Source: Mucilaginibacter xinganensis (lineage in GTDB: Bacteria; Bacteroidota; Bacteroidia; Sphingobacteriales; Sphingobacteriaceae). Taken from it: 52,216 nt of DNA. The position numbers and the translations under genes are program-made. Positions within the stretch are counted from its first letter, which is position 1; every line of letters starts with the position of its first letter. This document shows positions 25,338 to 33,789 of this stretch, piece by piece. Location of the stretch: contig JAMFSA010000006.1 in assembly GCA_026225055.1 (NCBI GenBank), positions 1 to 52,216 on the forward strand. The letters are read 5' to 3'. The notes below the pieces were generated by a model that searched no databases, was not told the DNA's origin, and saw nothing but the letters and a program-made list of their open reading frames with translations.

Positions 25338-27935
25338 TTACCTGATAACTGTTATATCGCCACTAACCTTTTTATCCTGATAACCCAGGTTAATAACATA
25401 GTAGTAAGTCGCAAAAGGTATTTTGGCACCGTTAAATGTTCCGTCCCAGGGCTGGCCGTATCCTTTTGAATGGAATATCAGTATCCCATAACGGTTATAA
25501 ACATTTACCAGGCAATCCGGATAATCTGCTATACCGCTGATGTTCCACGTATCGTTTATGCCATCGCCATTAGGGGTAAAAGCATTAGGTATGCCAAGCT
25601 GGGTTATGATAATAATCTTTATCGGGTTGCTTGTCGCGGGTGCACTGCATGCCAAAGCGGGTACAATTGCGCAGGTAACAATATCGCCATTATACAAACT
25701 CTTGCTGGTAAAAGTTGATGTTCCATCACCCACATTATTTCCATTCAACTGCCATTGATATGCCACTGTGCCTTTGGCATTATGTACGGTTGCTGTAAAA
25801 GTAATAGGCTCGCCAAAAAACGCGCTGTTTACAGATGCTGTTATACTTACCGTTGGGGCTGATGGAGCAATTAAACTTACTTTAAGCTGGTTAGAAGGTG
25901 CCGAATAGCCCGAAATACATGTATTATCAGTATTTGTACAAGTACAGGTAACAACATCGCCATCAGCAAATGTGCTGCTTGTAAATGTTTTACCGTTAGT
26001 ACCTGTGTTGATGCCATTGACAGCCCATTGATAACCTGGGTTTGCACCGCCGTTAGTTACATTAGCTGTAAACGTTACCGGTGAGCCGATACATGGGCCA
26101 GCATACACGGCAGAGATACTTACAACAGGTAAATCCGGTATAGTTACAGTGAGTATTTTTGATTGAGGGGTAGCTGAAACATAATACGGTAGATCTGTAT
26201 TTTGTGATGCGGTAATAGTTGTAGTGCCTATCCCCGTAATATGAATAATTCCCTGGTCTGATATAGTTGCAACAGATGTGTTACTACTGTTATAAGTAAT
26301 GGGTATTTTTGTTTCGCCCGCTGTTGCACCGGCAGAAAAATCAATATCGCAAACTGTTTTTACCGGTATATCCGGCAAATCAACTGCTAAATATTCTGTC
26401 ACTATTAAAGTTTGTTGTACAGGCGTAGCCGCTGTGTAATTGGCATCTCCTTGCTGGCTGGCGGTAATAATTGATATACCCGGCGCTATTACATGAACTA
26501 AGCCCGTACTGGTTATTATTGCCACCGCAGGGTTACTGCTGGTATAAGTAATAGGAGTTTCGTTATTGGTACTTGTAGCCATGGGATCATAATTGCCCGA
26601 AGCATCAAGTTTGGCGCCGGTTGGTACCGGAGGCAAAGTAATAATTGATGGTTTAAGTACAGGGGTTAACCCCACCGCCAGGTTTACAACCGTTGTGCTG
26701 CTGCCCCCGCCATTGTAAGCAGTAATGATATAATCTGTAGCTGGCGATAACACAGTTGGCGTACCGCTGATTATACCTGTAGTTTGATCAAACGTTAACC
26801 CTGCGGGTAATGATTTATCAATGGTATAACCTGTTACGCTCACTTTTCTTACAGCATTTTCGTCACCAATAAATAGGTTTCCTTTACCATCCATTATTAG
26901 CCCTATCGGCGCGGATAAGCCAGAAGCAATTTTTGTAATTACACCAGCTGGCGAAACCCTTTTTAAACTACGATCAGTTTCATCATTCACATAAATATTA
27001 CCTGTTCCATCAACCCTTAATTCCCGGGGATAGCCCAGACCTGTAACGAAAGTAGAAACCTGCCCGTCGGCTGTTATTTTTCTGATAGCACCGTTTTGTG
27101 CATCAGATACATAAAGATTGCCATTGGCATCACATGCAACTGCCAAGGGTGTGTTAAATGTTGCTGTAAGCGCGCTCCCATTTGTAAAACCTGTAGCACC
27201 ACTTCCGGCAACGGTGGTTGATAAACCATTTGGCGTTATTTTAACAATTCGATCATTAACCTGGTCGGCAACATATATATTGCCGGCGTTATCAATAGCC
27301 AAACCTCTCGGTTCATTAAAGCCAGATGCAAATGTAGACACCAAACCCGCTGGTGTTATTTTTCTTATTACCGACCCTTGATCACTTACATATAAATTAC
27401 CAGCATTATCAAGCACTATCCCATCCGGAAAACTAAATTCTGCATTAGTTCCCTGTCCATCAACTAAACCTGACGTACCCGCCGAACTTCCGGCAAGGAG
27501 CGTTGCCACAGATGCTGCATTTATTAGCTTAATTTGATTCTTAAACCATTCTGCAACATAAATGTTGCCCGTAGCATCAACAGCAACGCCAACAGCATCA
27601 GTAAAAGTATTATTTAGGGTACTTAATGTGCCGTAAATACCTGCAGGTACAACTCCACCGGTATTTACCGGCGCTAAAGGAGTAATAGCCTGATTTAGCA
27701 CATAGATTTGTGGTGTTTCATAACTAATAGCAGGCGCGACAGTAGCAGGTGTGGCATTATCATTTAAAACGTGACCAGTCTTCAGCGCTTTATTAATTAC
27801 TTTAGCTGAAATATCTGTTTTTATTGTAAAACGACTTGGTTTTACCTGGCAAAAGCCATCTTTTAATACTAATAAAAATATAAAGATCAGGACTGTTTTT
27901 AAGGCGTTTTTTGTGTAAGGATAAGGGTTTAACAT
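25338..27935 (-). CDS. Type IX secreted multidomain protein (NHL repeats, Ig-like domains, CHU_C tail)
   Basis: 865 residues. A signal-anchor-like N-terminus (VLIFIFLLVLKDGFC) is followed by about six NHL propeller repeats (residues 105-375, pattern PxGIVLDNAGNLYVSDQ). Next come a putative Ig domain (GLTFDQTTGIISGTP), two Big_2-like Ig domains (about 430-600), two PKD/Ig-like domains with paired cysteines (600-775), and a gliding-motility C-terminal domain beginning IPNAFTPNGDGINDTW. That tail is a type B signal for the type IX secretion system, so the protein should reach the cell surface. Likely an adhesin or binding protein; no catalytic domain was seen. Confidence 0.88.
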   Translation of the reverse strand: MLNPYPYTKNALKTVLIFIFLLVLKDGFCQVKPSRFTIKTDISAKVINKALKTGHVLNDNATPATVAPAISYETPQIYVLNQAITPLAPVNTGGVVPAGIYGTLSTLNNTFTDAVGVAVDATGNIYVAEWFKNQIKLINAASVATLLAGSSAGTSGLVDGQGTNAEFSFPDGIVLDNAGNLYVSDQGSVIRKITPAGLVSTFASGFNEPRGLAIDNAGNIYVADQVNDRIVKITPNGLSTTVAGSGATGFTNGSALTATFNTPLAVACDANGNLYVSDAQNGAIRKITADGQVSTFVTGLGYPRELRVDGTGNIYVNDETDRSLKRVSPAGVITKIASGLSAPIGLIMDGKGNLFIGDENAVRKVSVTGYTIDKSLPAGLTFDQTTGIISGTPTVLSPATDYIITAYNGGGSSTTVVNLAVGLTPVLKPSIITLPPVPTGAKLDASGNYDPMATSTNNETPITYTSSNPAVAIITSTGLVHVIAPGISIITASQQGDANYTAATPVQQTLIVTEYLAVDLPDIPVKTVCDIDFSAGATAGETKIPITYNSSNTSVATISDQGIIHITGIGTTTITASQNTDLPYYVSATPQSKILTVTIPDLPVVSISAVYAGPCIGSPVTFTANVTNGGANPGYQWAVNGINTGTNGKTFTSSTFADGDVVTCTCTNTDNTCISGYSAPSNQLKVSLIAPSAPTVSITASVNSAFFGEPITFTATVHNAKGTVAYQWQLNGNNVGDGTSTFTSKSLYNGDIVTCAIVPALACSAPATSNPIKIIIITQLGIPNAFTPNGDGINDTWNISGIADYPDCLVNVYNRYGILIFHSKGYGQPWDGTFNGAKIPFATYYYVINLGYQDKKVSGDITVIR

Positions 27936-28018
27936 TATCCCATAATAATAAATAAATTTCGGCTTAAACCTGAAATTTAATGTAAAAAATAACCGTTGCC
28001 TTCAACATATAATTACGC

Positions 28019-28231
28019 TCATTCTAACACATTACATTCATAACCATTGGCTGCCATTAGCAGTATAATGTTTAATGTACAAATCTTTTCACCTTTTACC
28101 CTTAATACTTTATCGCAGTCTTCGAGATCAAAATTTACTTCGGTGAAGAAGAAATGCTGCTGAATTAACACCTGCAGATATTTTGCCTGTATTGAACTTT
28201 CTACATTAGTTTTAAAGACTTCTATCATCAT
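28019..28231 (-). CDS. Small HMA-like protein
   Basis: 70 residues (or 69 from the second Met). The pattern IEVFKTNV...FDLEDCDKVLRVKG...LLMAANGYECNVLE recurs in Bacteroidota and resembles the ferredoxin-like heavy-metal-associated fold, but without a CxxC metal site. Function unknown. Short gap to the secreted protein gene downstream on the same strand. Confidence 0.65.
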   Translation of the reverse strand: MMIEVFKTNVESSIQAKYLQVLIQQHFFFTEVNFDLEDCDKVLRVKGEKICTLNIILLMAANGYECNVLE

Positions 28232-28253
28232 AGCATCTGTTTTTTACCAAAAA

Positions 28254-28277
28254 ATCCCGGTCAAAAAAAACCGGGAT
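28254..28277 (-). terminator. Terminator of the outer-membrane barrel gene
   Basis: ATCCCGGT/ACCGGGAT stem with an 8-base loop. On the minus strand a run of T follows. It lies 36 bases after the stop codon of the barrel gene. Confidence 0.85.
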
Positions 28278-28313
28278 AAGTGTTAAGTTGAAATTATCGC
28301 TTAGGGGGATTAT

Positions 28314-28901
28314 TTAAAAAACGTAAAATACACTGGCCTGTGCAGCATTGTTCTTAAAATCGTTGGTGATGTTTGAAACGTTAACATCTGCTACTTTTGA
28401 TATACCATAGATATACCTTATGCCAAGGCCAAGGCCCATTTTTGATTGGTAACCTATACCGCCCGCAGCACCAAGGTCTACCCTTTTGGCAAAATTATCG
28501 GTGTTTAATCCGGCAACATCTTCTTTAATTTTAATACCTGCCTGCGCTCCTGCCTCTATATAAAACCCAGAGTTTGTACGATATTTAAACAGCAGCGGTA
28601 CCGCCATATAATAAAGTTTAAGATCCTGATCGCCAAGATCGCCTCCTTTTATTTTAGCGCCCTGGGTTGAGAACAGGAACTCTTCCTGGAAAAGAAAATT
28701 GTTAGTGATCTTAAAAGCCACGGTAGCACCTGCATGGAAACCAATCAACGGGTCGGTAGGGAAATTCGCATCGGTGAAATTAGTGGCATTGGCACCAGCT
28801 TTAATACCAAATTCGAGGCGGCTAAAAACATTCTGTACAAAGCTTTGGCTAAAGCCTTTTGACGATAACAGTACCAAACAAATTAACATCAGTTTTTTCA
28901 T
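28314..28901 (-). CDS. Outer-membrane beta-barrel (PorT-like) protein
   Basis: 195 residues: signal peptide (MKKLMLICLVLLSSKGFSQ), then alternating amphipathic strands with FGIKAGANATNF as the typical opening, ending in the aromatic SVFYVF, the usual barrel assembly signal. OMP_b-brl_2 type. Role unknown; it may be structural or a small porin. It has its own terminator. The LytTR pair lies upstream on the same strand. Confidence 0.82.
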   Translation of the reverse strand: MKKLMLICLVLLSSKGFSQSFVQNVFSRLEFGIKAGANATNFTDANFPTDPLIGFHAGATVAFKITNNFLFQEEFLFSTQGAKIKGGDLGDQDLKLYYMAVPLLFKYRTNSGFYIEAGAQAGIKIKEDVAGLNTDNFAKRVDLGAAGGIGYQSKMGLGLGIRYIYGISKVADVNVSNITNDFKNNAAQASVFYVF

Positions 28902-29112
28902 AATTTTTTCTTTTTAGTGTGACATTTTGTATGCGGCCCGGGGCCACAATTATTTCGTATTTAAATCAAAAATGCTGGCTTAAAACGAAATAGAAAATGA
29001 AAAACTGACCGAAACGGGCAAACTAAAAGCCGAAGCGGAAAAAATGGAATTAAAGAAAACCCGGGAAAATGACTTTTAGGAATGCACATCCGAAAAATTA
29101 AACAAAAGAATA

Positions 29113-29877
29113 TCAGGCTTTTGCCAACCAGCTCAGGAATTGAGCGGCTTTATTTTTGCTGATGATGACCTTTTCGCCAAAAGGTATATTGAGGTTAAGG
29201 GAGAGTTTACGGGAGAAGAAGCTGGATACATCTACAATGGTTTTGCGACAAACCAGGAATTGGCGGTTCGCCCTGAAAAATGAATTCCCGCACAGCTTCT
29301 CCAAATCGTCGAGGGTTTTATTTGGATAGAACGTTTTGCCAGAAAATGTGAGCAGGTGTGTAACCTCATTGGCCAGGTAAAACATGGCTATATCATCCAG
29401 GTTTATGGGGATGATCTTATCCAGGTGATAAACCAATACCGAGGCTGCTTTTTGTGTTTCCTTGCCGTTAAGCAGCTGCATCAGGGCATCAAACTGTGGT
29501 ACCTGATCTGTTGAAAATATTTTTTTGAGCTGCTTGTACTTTTGCAGCGCGTTATCCAGTATTTGCCGGGTAAATGGTTTCAGAATATAATCTATCCCGT
29601 TAGCTTTAAAGGCGTCCAACGCGTATTCGTCATAAGCGGTGCAGAAAATGACCGGGGCAGTAACAGGTTCAGCAATAAATATCTCAAAGCTGAGCCCGTC
29701 GCCAAGCTGTATATCACTGAAAATAAGATCGGTGTTTTTATTGGTTTTGAAATAAGCGACCCCCTCTTTTACTGACCTGATCTGCACTATATCCAACGGC
29801 TCATCTATCAGTTTCCTGATATTCAGTTCCAGGTCATCGGCAACCAGCCCTTCATCTTCAATAATTACTATGTTCAT
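29113..29877 (-). CDS. LytTR-family response regulator
   Basis: 254 residues. Receiver domain with acidic pocket Glu7-Asp8, phosphoacceptor Asp55 (LIFSDIQLGDG) and the conserved Lys in YILKPF. Its C-terminal LytTR DNA-binding domain spans about 150-254 (VYHLDKIIPINLDDIAMFY... FFRANRQFLVCRKTI). The start codon lies inside the sensor kinase gene (20-base overlap), so the two are co-translated. Targets are unknown; the nearby barrel gene and the small gene at 31298 are candidates. Confidence 0.92.
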   Translation of the reverse strand: MNIVIIEDEGLVADDLELNIRKLIDEPLDIVQIRSVKEGVAYFKTNKNTDLIFSDIQLGDGLSFEIFIAEPVTAPVIFCTAYDEYALDAFKANGIDYILKPFTRQILDNALQKYKQLKKIFSTDQVPQFDALMQLLNGKETQKAASVLVYHLDKIIPINLDDIAMFYLANEVTHLLTFSGKTFYPNKTLDDLEKLCGNSFFRANRQFLVCRKTIVDVSSFFSRKLSLNLNIPFGEKVIISKNKAAQFLSWLAKA

Positions 29878-30895
29878 CTTTTAACAATTTAATACTTACC
29901 GAAAACGTGTCCTGATCCTCTTTAATAATAACTTCATCGCCCGACCAAATGCGGTACCTTTCCGCCAGATTCGCCAATCCGTAATTAGTGGAGGCATCTT
30001 TCATTTTTTTCTTTTGCAGGTTATTGCTGACCAGCAGCCGGTCGCCCGTTTGGGTGATCTTCACTTCAAGCGGTTCTTGTTGCGTAAAATTATTATGCTT
30101 GATGGCGTTCTCCAACAAAGGTTGCAATGAAAACGAAGGCAGAAAATTTTCTTTTAAGGTTTCTTCGGGCAGGGCGATGGTGCACACCAGCGCCGTACCA
30201 AACCTGATGCGCTGCATTTCGAGATAATCGCATAACAGCTTAACCTCATCTTCGAGCGGTGATATATTTGATGAATGGTGCGCGATAGAAGCCCGCAGGA
30301 AATTAGCCATATGAACGATATAATCATCTGCCACAGCGGTATCCTTATGATAAAGTGCCTTCAGCGTATTCAGTGCGTTAAACAGAAAGTGTGGCTGGAT
30401 CTGCTGTTTTAAAACCAGGTTCATCGCCTCCGCATTAGCTGTTTTTAACCGGGAAAGCTCCAGTTCGGCGTGCAATTTATGCTCATATAACAATACGGAA
30501 TCGTGCATGATAATGATCATGGTGTTAATAATAACACCTGAGCCCACAAAGGCGGAGAGTAAGCCAAGATCCCAAAACGATAATGTTTTGCCGCCTGAGT
30601 GCTCAAAAATTGGCCTTAGCCCCAGGTAGATCAATATACTTATAGTATATGTGAGCAAGCGACGGTAAAAAGTAAATCTCTTTGACTTGGGCAGAAACAT
30701 ACGGTACAGTATCAACATTACGCCTACATCCGTATAGCCAACCAGCACAATACCCAGCATTGTTAAACACGTATACACATATACATGCGTATCTGTATCG
30801 TTATGTAAAATAACGAAGTAGAAAATGATCCCGATAATTACCGACAGCAGCCAACTAAGGCGATTTAAGCGTTTTACGGGTAAGCGTTCCTGCAT
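29858..30895 (-). CDS. LytS/YehU-like sensor histidine kinase
   Basis: 345 residues from the ATG at 30895. A TTG two codons upstream sits inside the promoter -7 box and is therefore unlikely to be the start. Four or so membrane spans fill residues 10-140. The His_kinase domain follows, with phospho-accepting His169 in QIQPHFLFNALNTLKAL and the N-box LLENAIKHN. HATPase features are at the C-terminus. The ligand is unknown; there is no large extracytoplasmic domain. It forms an operon with the LytTR regulator. Confidence 0.9.
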   Translation of the reverse strand: MQERLPVKRLNRLSWLLSVIIGIIFYFVILHNDTDTHVYVYTCLTMLGIVLVGYTDVGVMLILYRMFLPKSKRFTFYRRLLTYTISILIYLGLRPIFEHSGGKTLSFWDLGLLSAFVGSGVIINTMIIIMHDSVLLYEHKLHAELELSRLKTANAEAMNLVLKQQIQPHFLFNALNTLKALYHKDTAVADDYIVHMANFLRASIAHHSSNISPLEDEVKLLCDYLEMQRIRFGTALVCTIALPEETLKENFLPSFSLQPLLENAIKHNNFTQQEPLEVKITQTGDRLLVSNNLQKKKMKDASTNYGLANLAERYRIWSGDEVIIKEDQDTFSVSIKLLKDEHSNY

Positions 30896-30898
30896 ATG

Positions 30899-30906
30899 CA
30901 AAGGTA
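30899..30906 (-). promoter_or_regulatory. -7 box abutting the sensor kinase start
   Basis: Minus-strand TACCTTTG ends 3 bases before the ATG at 30895. The expected start of transcription coincides with the start codon, so the kinase-regulator message is probably leaderless. Confidence 0.5.
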
Positions 30907-31011
30907 CTTAATGTATTGGCTGTTAAATACAATTAGGCACCCAAACGGGCAAAAGTGCTTATGAATGTCTTATAGGGGTATTTGAAAGGGCAGCAGCATC
31001 CGTATAGGCAA

Positions 31012-31077
31012 TTAAAAAGCCCTGTGAATTTCAGAGGTGAAGACTGGTTTTGAGCTAAAAAGCCATAAAGATTGAGG
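31012..31077 (-). pseudogene. Relic of an AraC-family regulator C-terminus
   Basis: A 22-codon open tail reads PQSLWLFSSKPVFT...IHRAF-stop. It parallels the end of the intact AraC at 31607-32518 (HPQSFSKLFKTKTNLSP...FRASFN), and DNA similarity continues through the stop. No upstream part of the gene remains. The operator-like repeat at 31082-31120 touches it, so an operon body seems to have been lost. Confidence 0.45.
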
Positions 31078-31081
31078 AAAC

Positions 31082-31120
31082 TTTGTTAAACAACTCAAAT
31101 TATATTGTTAGTTGATTCAT
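31082..31120. promoter_or_regulatory. Operator-like direct repeat, second copy
   Basis: TTTGTTAAACAACTCAA at 31082 and ATTGTTAGTTGATTCAT at 31104 keep the 22-base spacing of the SDR operator. Across about 44 bases roughly 32 match 24980-25023. It is followed on the minus strand by an AraC tail relic. Confidence 0.5.
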
Positions 31121-31297
31121 GAAGTTCAGCATTTCGAGTTATATCAGGCTCATAAAAATTTTACAGATGGTGAAAACACCCGGAAAAATTGGTGAAAGCA
31201 CTGCCCCTGCGAAAAGGCAGCAGTGTAATTTTACTTAAAATTAATCACGGGCAGCCGAAAACGTGATCATAGAGTAGGCAAGCAAAAATCAATTATT

Positions 31298-31543
31298 ATG
31301 AGTGTTCAATTAAGCCCTATTGAAAAGGAAATCGCGAACTTTGATTTCGCTGCCCTGGAAGCAAAGAAAGATGCCGCGAAAGCAAATATCAAAAGTGCAG
31401 CCAGTGCTTCAGATGTTATTGCTGAAATATGCAAAATCTGGAAAAGCATTAAACCATATGTAAAAATTCTCGAAGCAGTACCCTTTGTAGGCAAGTTTAT
31501 AACCATTCTTGCTGAATTGCTGGATACGCTTTGCCCTGCCTAA
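31298..31543 (+). CDS. 81-residue small amphipathic protein, unknown
   Basis: The N-terminal half is a charged, Ala/Lys-rich helix (IEKEIANFDFAALEAKKDAAK). The C-terminal half is hydrophobic and amphipathic (IKPYVKILEAVPFVGKFITI) and ends DTLCPA. Two cysteines (45 and 79) bracket the hydrophobic part. There is no signal peptide. A strong hairpin terminator follows 7 bases after the stop, which supports a real gene. It faces away from the LytTR sensor operon. Such a shape could suit a membrane-active peptide or a small partner protein, but no family is recognised. Confidence 0.6.
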   Translation: MSVQLSPIEKEIANFDFAALEAKKDAAKANIKSAASASDVIAEICKIWKSIKPYVKILEAVPFVGKFITILAELLDTLCPA

Positions 31544-31550
31544 GCATTTT

Positions 31551-31592
31551 ATTAATTCAAAGAACCATTTTAATGATGGTTCTTGAATTAAT
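31551..31592. terminator. Bidirectional terminator between the small gene and AraC
   Basis: ATTAATTCA-A-AGAACCAT pairs with ATGGTTCTTGAATTAAT with one bulged A and a 7-base loop. It sits between convergent genes. Confidence 0.8.
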
Positions 31593-31606
31593 GTTCAGTA
31601 TAATAA

Positions 31607-32518
31607 TCAATTAAACGATGCCCTGAATTCCAGAGGCGAAAGGTTAGTTTTTGTCTTGAATAATTTGCTAAACGATTGAGGGTGCTCAAAACCCAGCTCG
31701 TAGGCAATCTCACTTATGGATAGGCCCGTGGTTGATAGCTTTTCCTTCGCTTTTTCCATTAGCTTATCATGTATGTGCTGCTGGGTACTTTGCCCGGTTA
31801 ATGTTTTAAGCAACCCGGTTAAATAGCTGGGCGATACATTTAATGTTTCGGCAATGTAAGTTACTGTGGGTAAGCCCTGTGTTACTAAGGCATCGCTGTT
31901 AAAATATGTGGTAAGCACATCCTCCAAACTATCAAGCAGCTTATGGTTGGTTATTTTACGGGTGATGAACTGCCGATTGTAAAACCGTTCGGCATAAGTT
32001 AGCAATAGTTCCAGCTGGGCGATGATGATATCCTGGCTGAACTTATCAATATTGGAGCGGTATTCCTGCTCCATGCTATGCATCAGGTTAATGATGGTGG
32101 TTTCTTCTCTTTCTGAAAGGAACAAAGCCTCATTTACCGAGTAGTTGAAATACTCATGCTGTTTCATAATCTTAGCCAAAGGCGTGTTCCATAAAAAATC
32201 GGGGTGGATCAGCAGCATCCATCCCGTATGCCTTAATTCTCCCGGTTTTGCATTCTCTATACCAAAAACCTGATTGGGCGATATAAAAAACATAATGCCT
32301 TCATCAAAATCATACTCCTGCTGGCCATATTTAAACTTACCGCTGAAATTCCTTTTAAGCGAAATAGAATAAAAGTCGAATACAATACTATTTGCATCGG
32401 CGTAAGGCAAACCTTTTATCGATTCAAAATTTATCACGCTGATCAATGGGTGCTCCGGTTTAGGGAGCCCCATTACCTGGTGATATTCACTTATCGTTTT
32501 TATCCTTCGGGGTTGCAT
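31607..32518 (-). CDS. AraC-family transcription regulator
   Basis: 303 residues. An N-terminal sensor region with cupin-like character is followed by two helix-turn-helix motifs (TVTYIAETLNVSPSYLTGLLKTLTG and ISEIAYELGFEHPQSFSKLFKTKTN) and the tail LSPLEFRASFN. It lies 12 bases downstream of the NmrA-like gene in the same operon and probably regulates it. The two relic tails at 31012 and 34833 are closest to this protein. Confidence 0.92.
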   Translation of the reverse strand: MQPRRIKTISEYHQVMGLPKPEHPLISVINFESIKGLPYADANSIVFDFYSISLKRNFSGKFKYGQQEYDFDEGIMFFISPNQVFGIENAKPGELRHTGWMLLIHPDFLWNTPLAKIMKQHEYFNYSVNEALFLSEREETTIINLMHSMEQEYRSNIDKFSQDIIIAQLELLLTYAERFYNRQFITRKITNHKLLDSLEDVLTTYFNSDALVTQGLPTVTYIAETLNVSPSYLTGLLKTLTGQSTQQHIHDKLMEKAKEKLSTTGLSISEIAYELGFEHPQSFSKLFKTKTNLSPLEFRASFN

Positions 32519-32530
32519 AACACAATTTAC

Positions 32531-33427
32531 TTATTTTTGATGATAAACAGCAGCAAACTCTTTGGCAAAGTCCGCAATTTTCACTTTGCCCAAGGCTGGT
32601 TTATGGCGATAATAATCTTCCATTAACGACCCATTGTACTGACTGGCAAACATCTGCACCAAACCTTCGGCAATAGTTGGGTTAAGCCCCACTGCTTTCA
32701 TAACACGCAATCGTTCTTCATCGCTAACCAATATCCATTGCAAGTCGGGGATGCCTATCGCTTCGCCTAAAACCTTGGCTGTTTCGTGCCCGGTAAGCTC
32801 ATCGCTGGCTGCATAGCGCACTTTTCGGCCGGTAAACGATGTTTCAAATTCTTCGGCAATCGCGGCAGCAATATCAATTGGCGAAACCCATACCAGCAGT
32901 TCATCTGCACCATAATTTGCGGAGATCACACCCTGATTTTTTATGGCAGGTATAAAGCCCAGCAAATTGTAATAGAAACCAACGGGGCGTATAAAGGTGA
33001 TGGTAACATCGCCGGGCAATTTATCAAGGATAACCTCTACAGCACGATGGGCAAGTATCAGCCCTGAATCTTTTTCCATATGCGCGCCGATGCTGCTCAA
33101 ATGAACTACACGTTTTACGCCCGATTGCTCAATAGCCTGCGCATAATTGTTACCTATTTTGCTGCAATGCGCAGTCAGGTCAAAGTTGGGATCAAAGAAA
33201 TTGGTTGGCGGTACCATGGTATATACGGCATCCGCGCCGGTAAAAGTAGCTGTAAGGAAATCCACATCTTCTACTGAGCCAATAGCGGCGGCGGCACCTA
33301 ACGCCTCTATTTCCTGTTGCTTATCGGCTTTGCTGCTGATAACGGTAACCTGATAGCCTTTTTGTACTAATTCTTCGGTTAACGGTTTACTGATATGCCC
33401 TAACGAGCCTGTTATGATGATTTTCAT
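32531..33427 (-). CDS. NmrA-like NAD(P)-binding protein (quinone oxidoreductase type)
   Basis: 298 residues from the ATG at 33427 (the longer frame adds 12 weak residues). It is an atypical SDR of the NmrA/QorB group. The cofactor loop is GSLGHISKPL, in place of the usual GATGxxG. FTGADAVYTMVPP and VKRVVHLSSIGAH are typical. Such proteins either reduce quinones with NADPH or sense redox state. It is the first gene of an operon with the AraC gene and diverges from the alpha/beta hydrolase gene. Confidence 0.87.
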   Translation of the reverse strand: MKIIITGSLGHISKPLTEELVQKGYQVTVISSKADKQQEIEALGAAAAIGSVEDVDFLTATFTGADAVYTMVPPTNFFDPNFDLTAHCSKIGNNYAQAIEQSGVKRVVHLSSIGAHMEKDSGLILAHRAVEVILDKLPGDVTITFIRPVGFYYNLLGFIPAIKNQGVISANYGADELLVWVSPIDIAAAIAEEFETSFTGRKVRYAASDELTGHETAKVLGEAIGIPDLQWILVSDEERLRVMKAVGLNPTIAEGLVQMFASQYNGSLMEDYYRHKPALGKVKIADFAKEFAAVYHQK

Positions 33428-33789
33428 TTTTTTGTCTTTTAATATAACAAATGTCCGTAACAATTAACAAGCAGGCGTAGCCGAATCAACTGTTGTTGTA
33501 GTCAAAAAAAATAGAGTGAGGTTTATCAACTATTCTATATTTTGAGATTTCCTCATTTTCTTAACCAAAATTGGTACGTTTTTTAACAGATTGATTACAT
33601 ATAAACTCGCTTTTATTCTCTAATTTTATGCTGCGCTCCCGTTTTGGTTTCCGGCACTGATCCAACCCCGCTCAGCAAGTCCACTCCAAAATCATTGTTT
33701 GGCTAACAGGAATTATTTATAGTGATAATTTCCGCCATACAAAACTGCTTATAGCTCTCAATTTGCATTTATCACCAACAATCAATACA

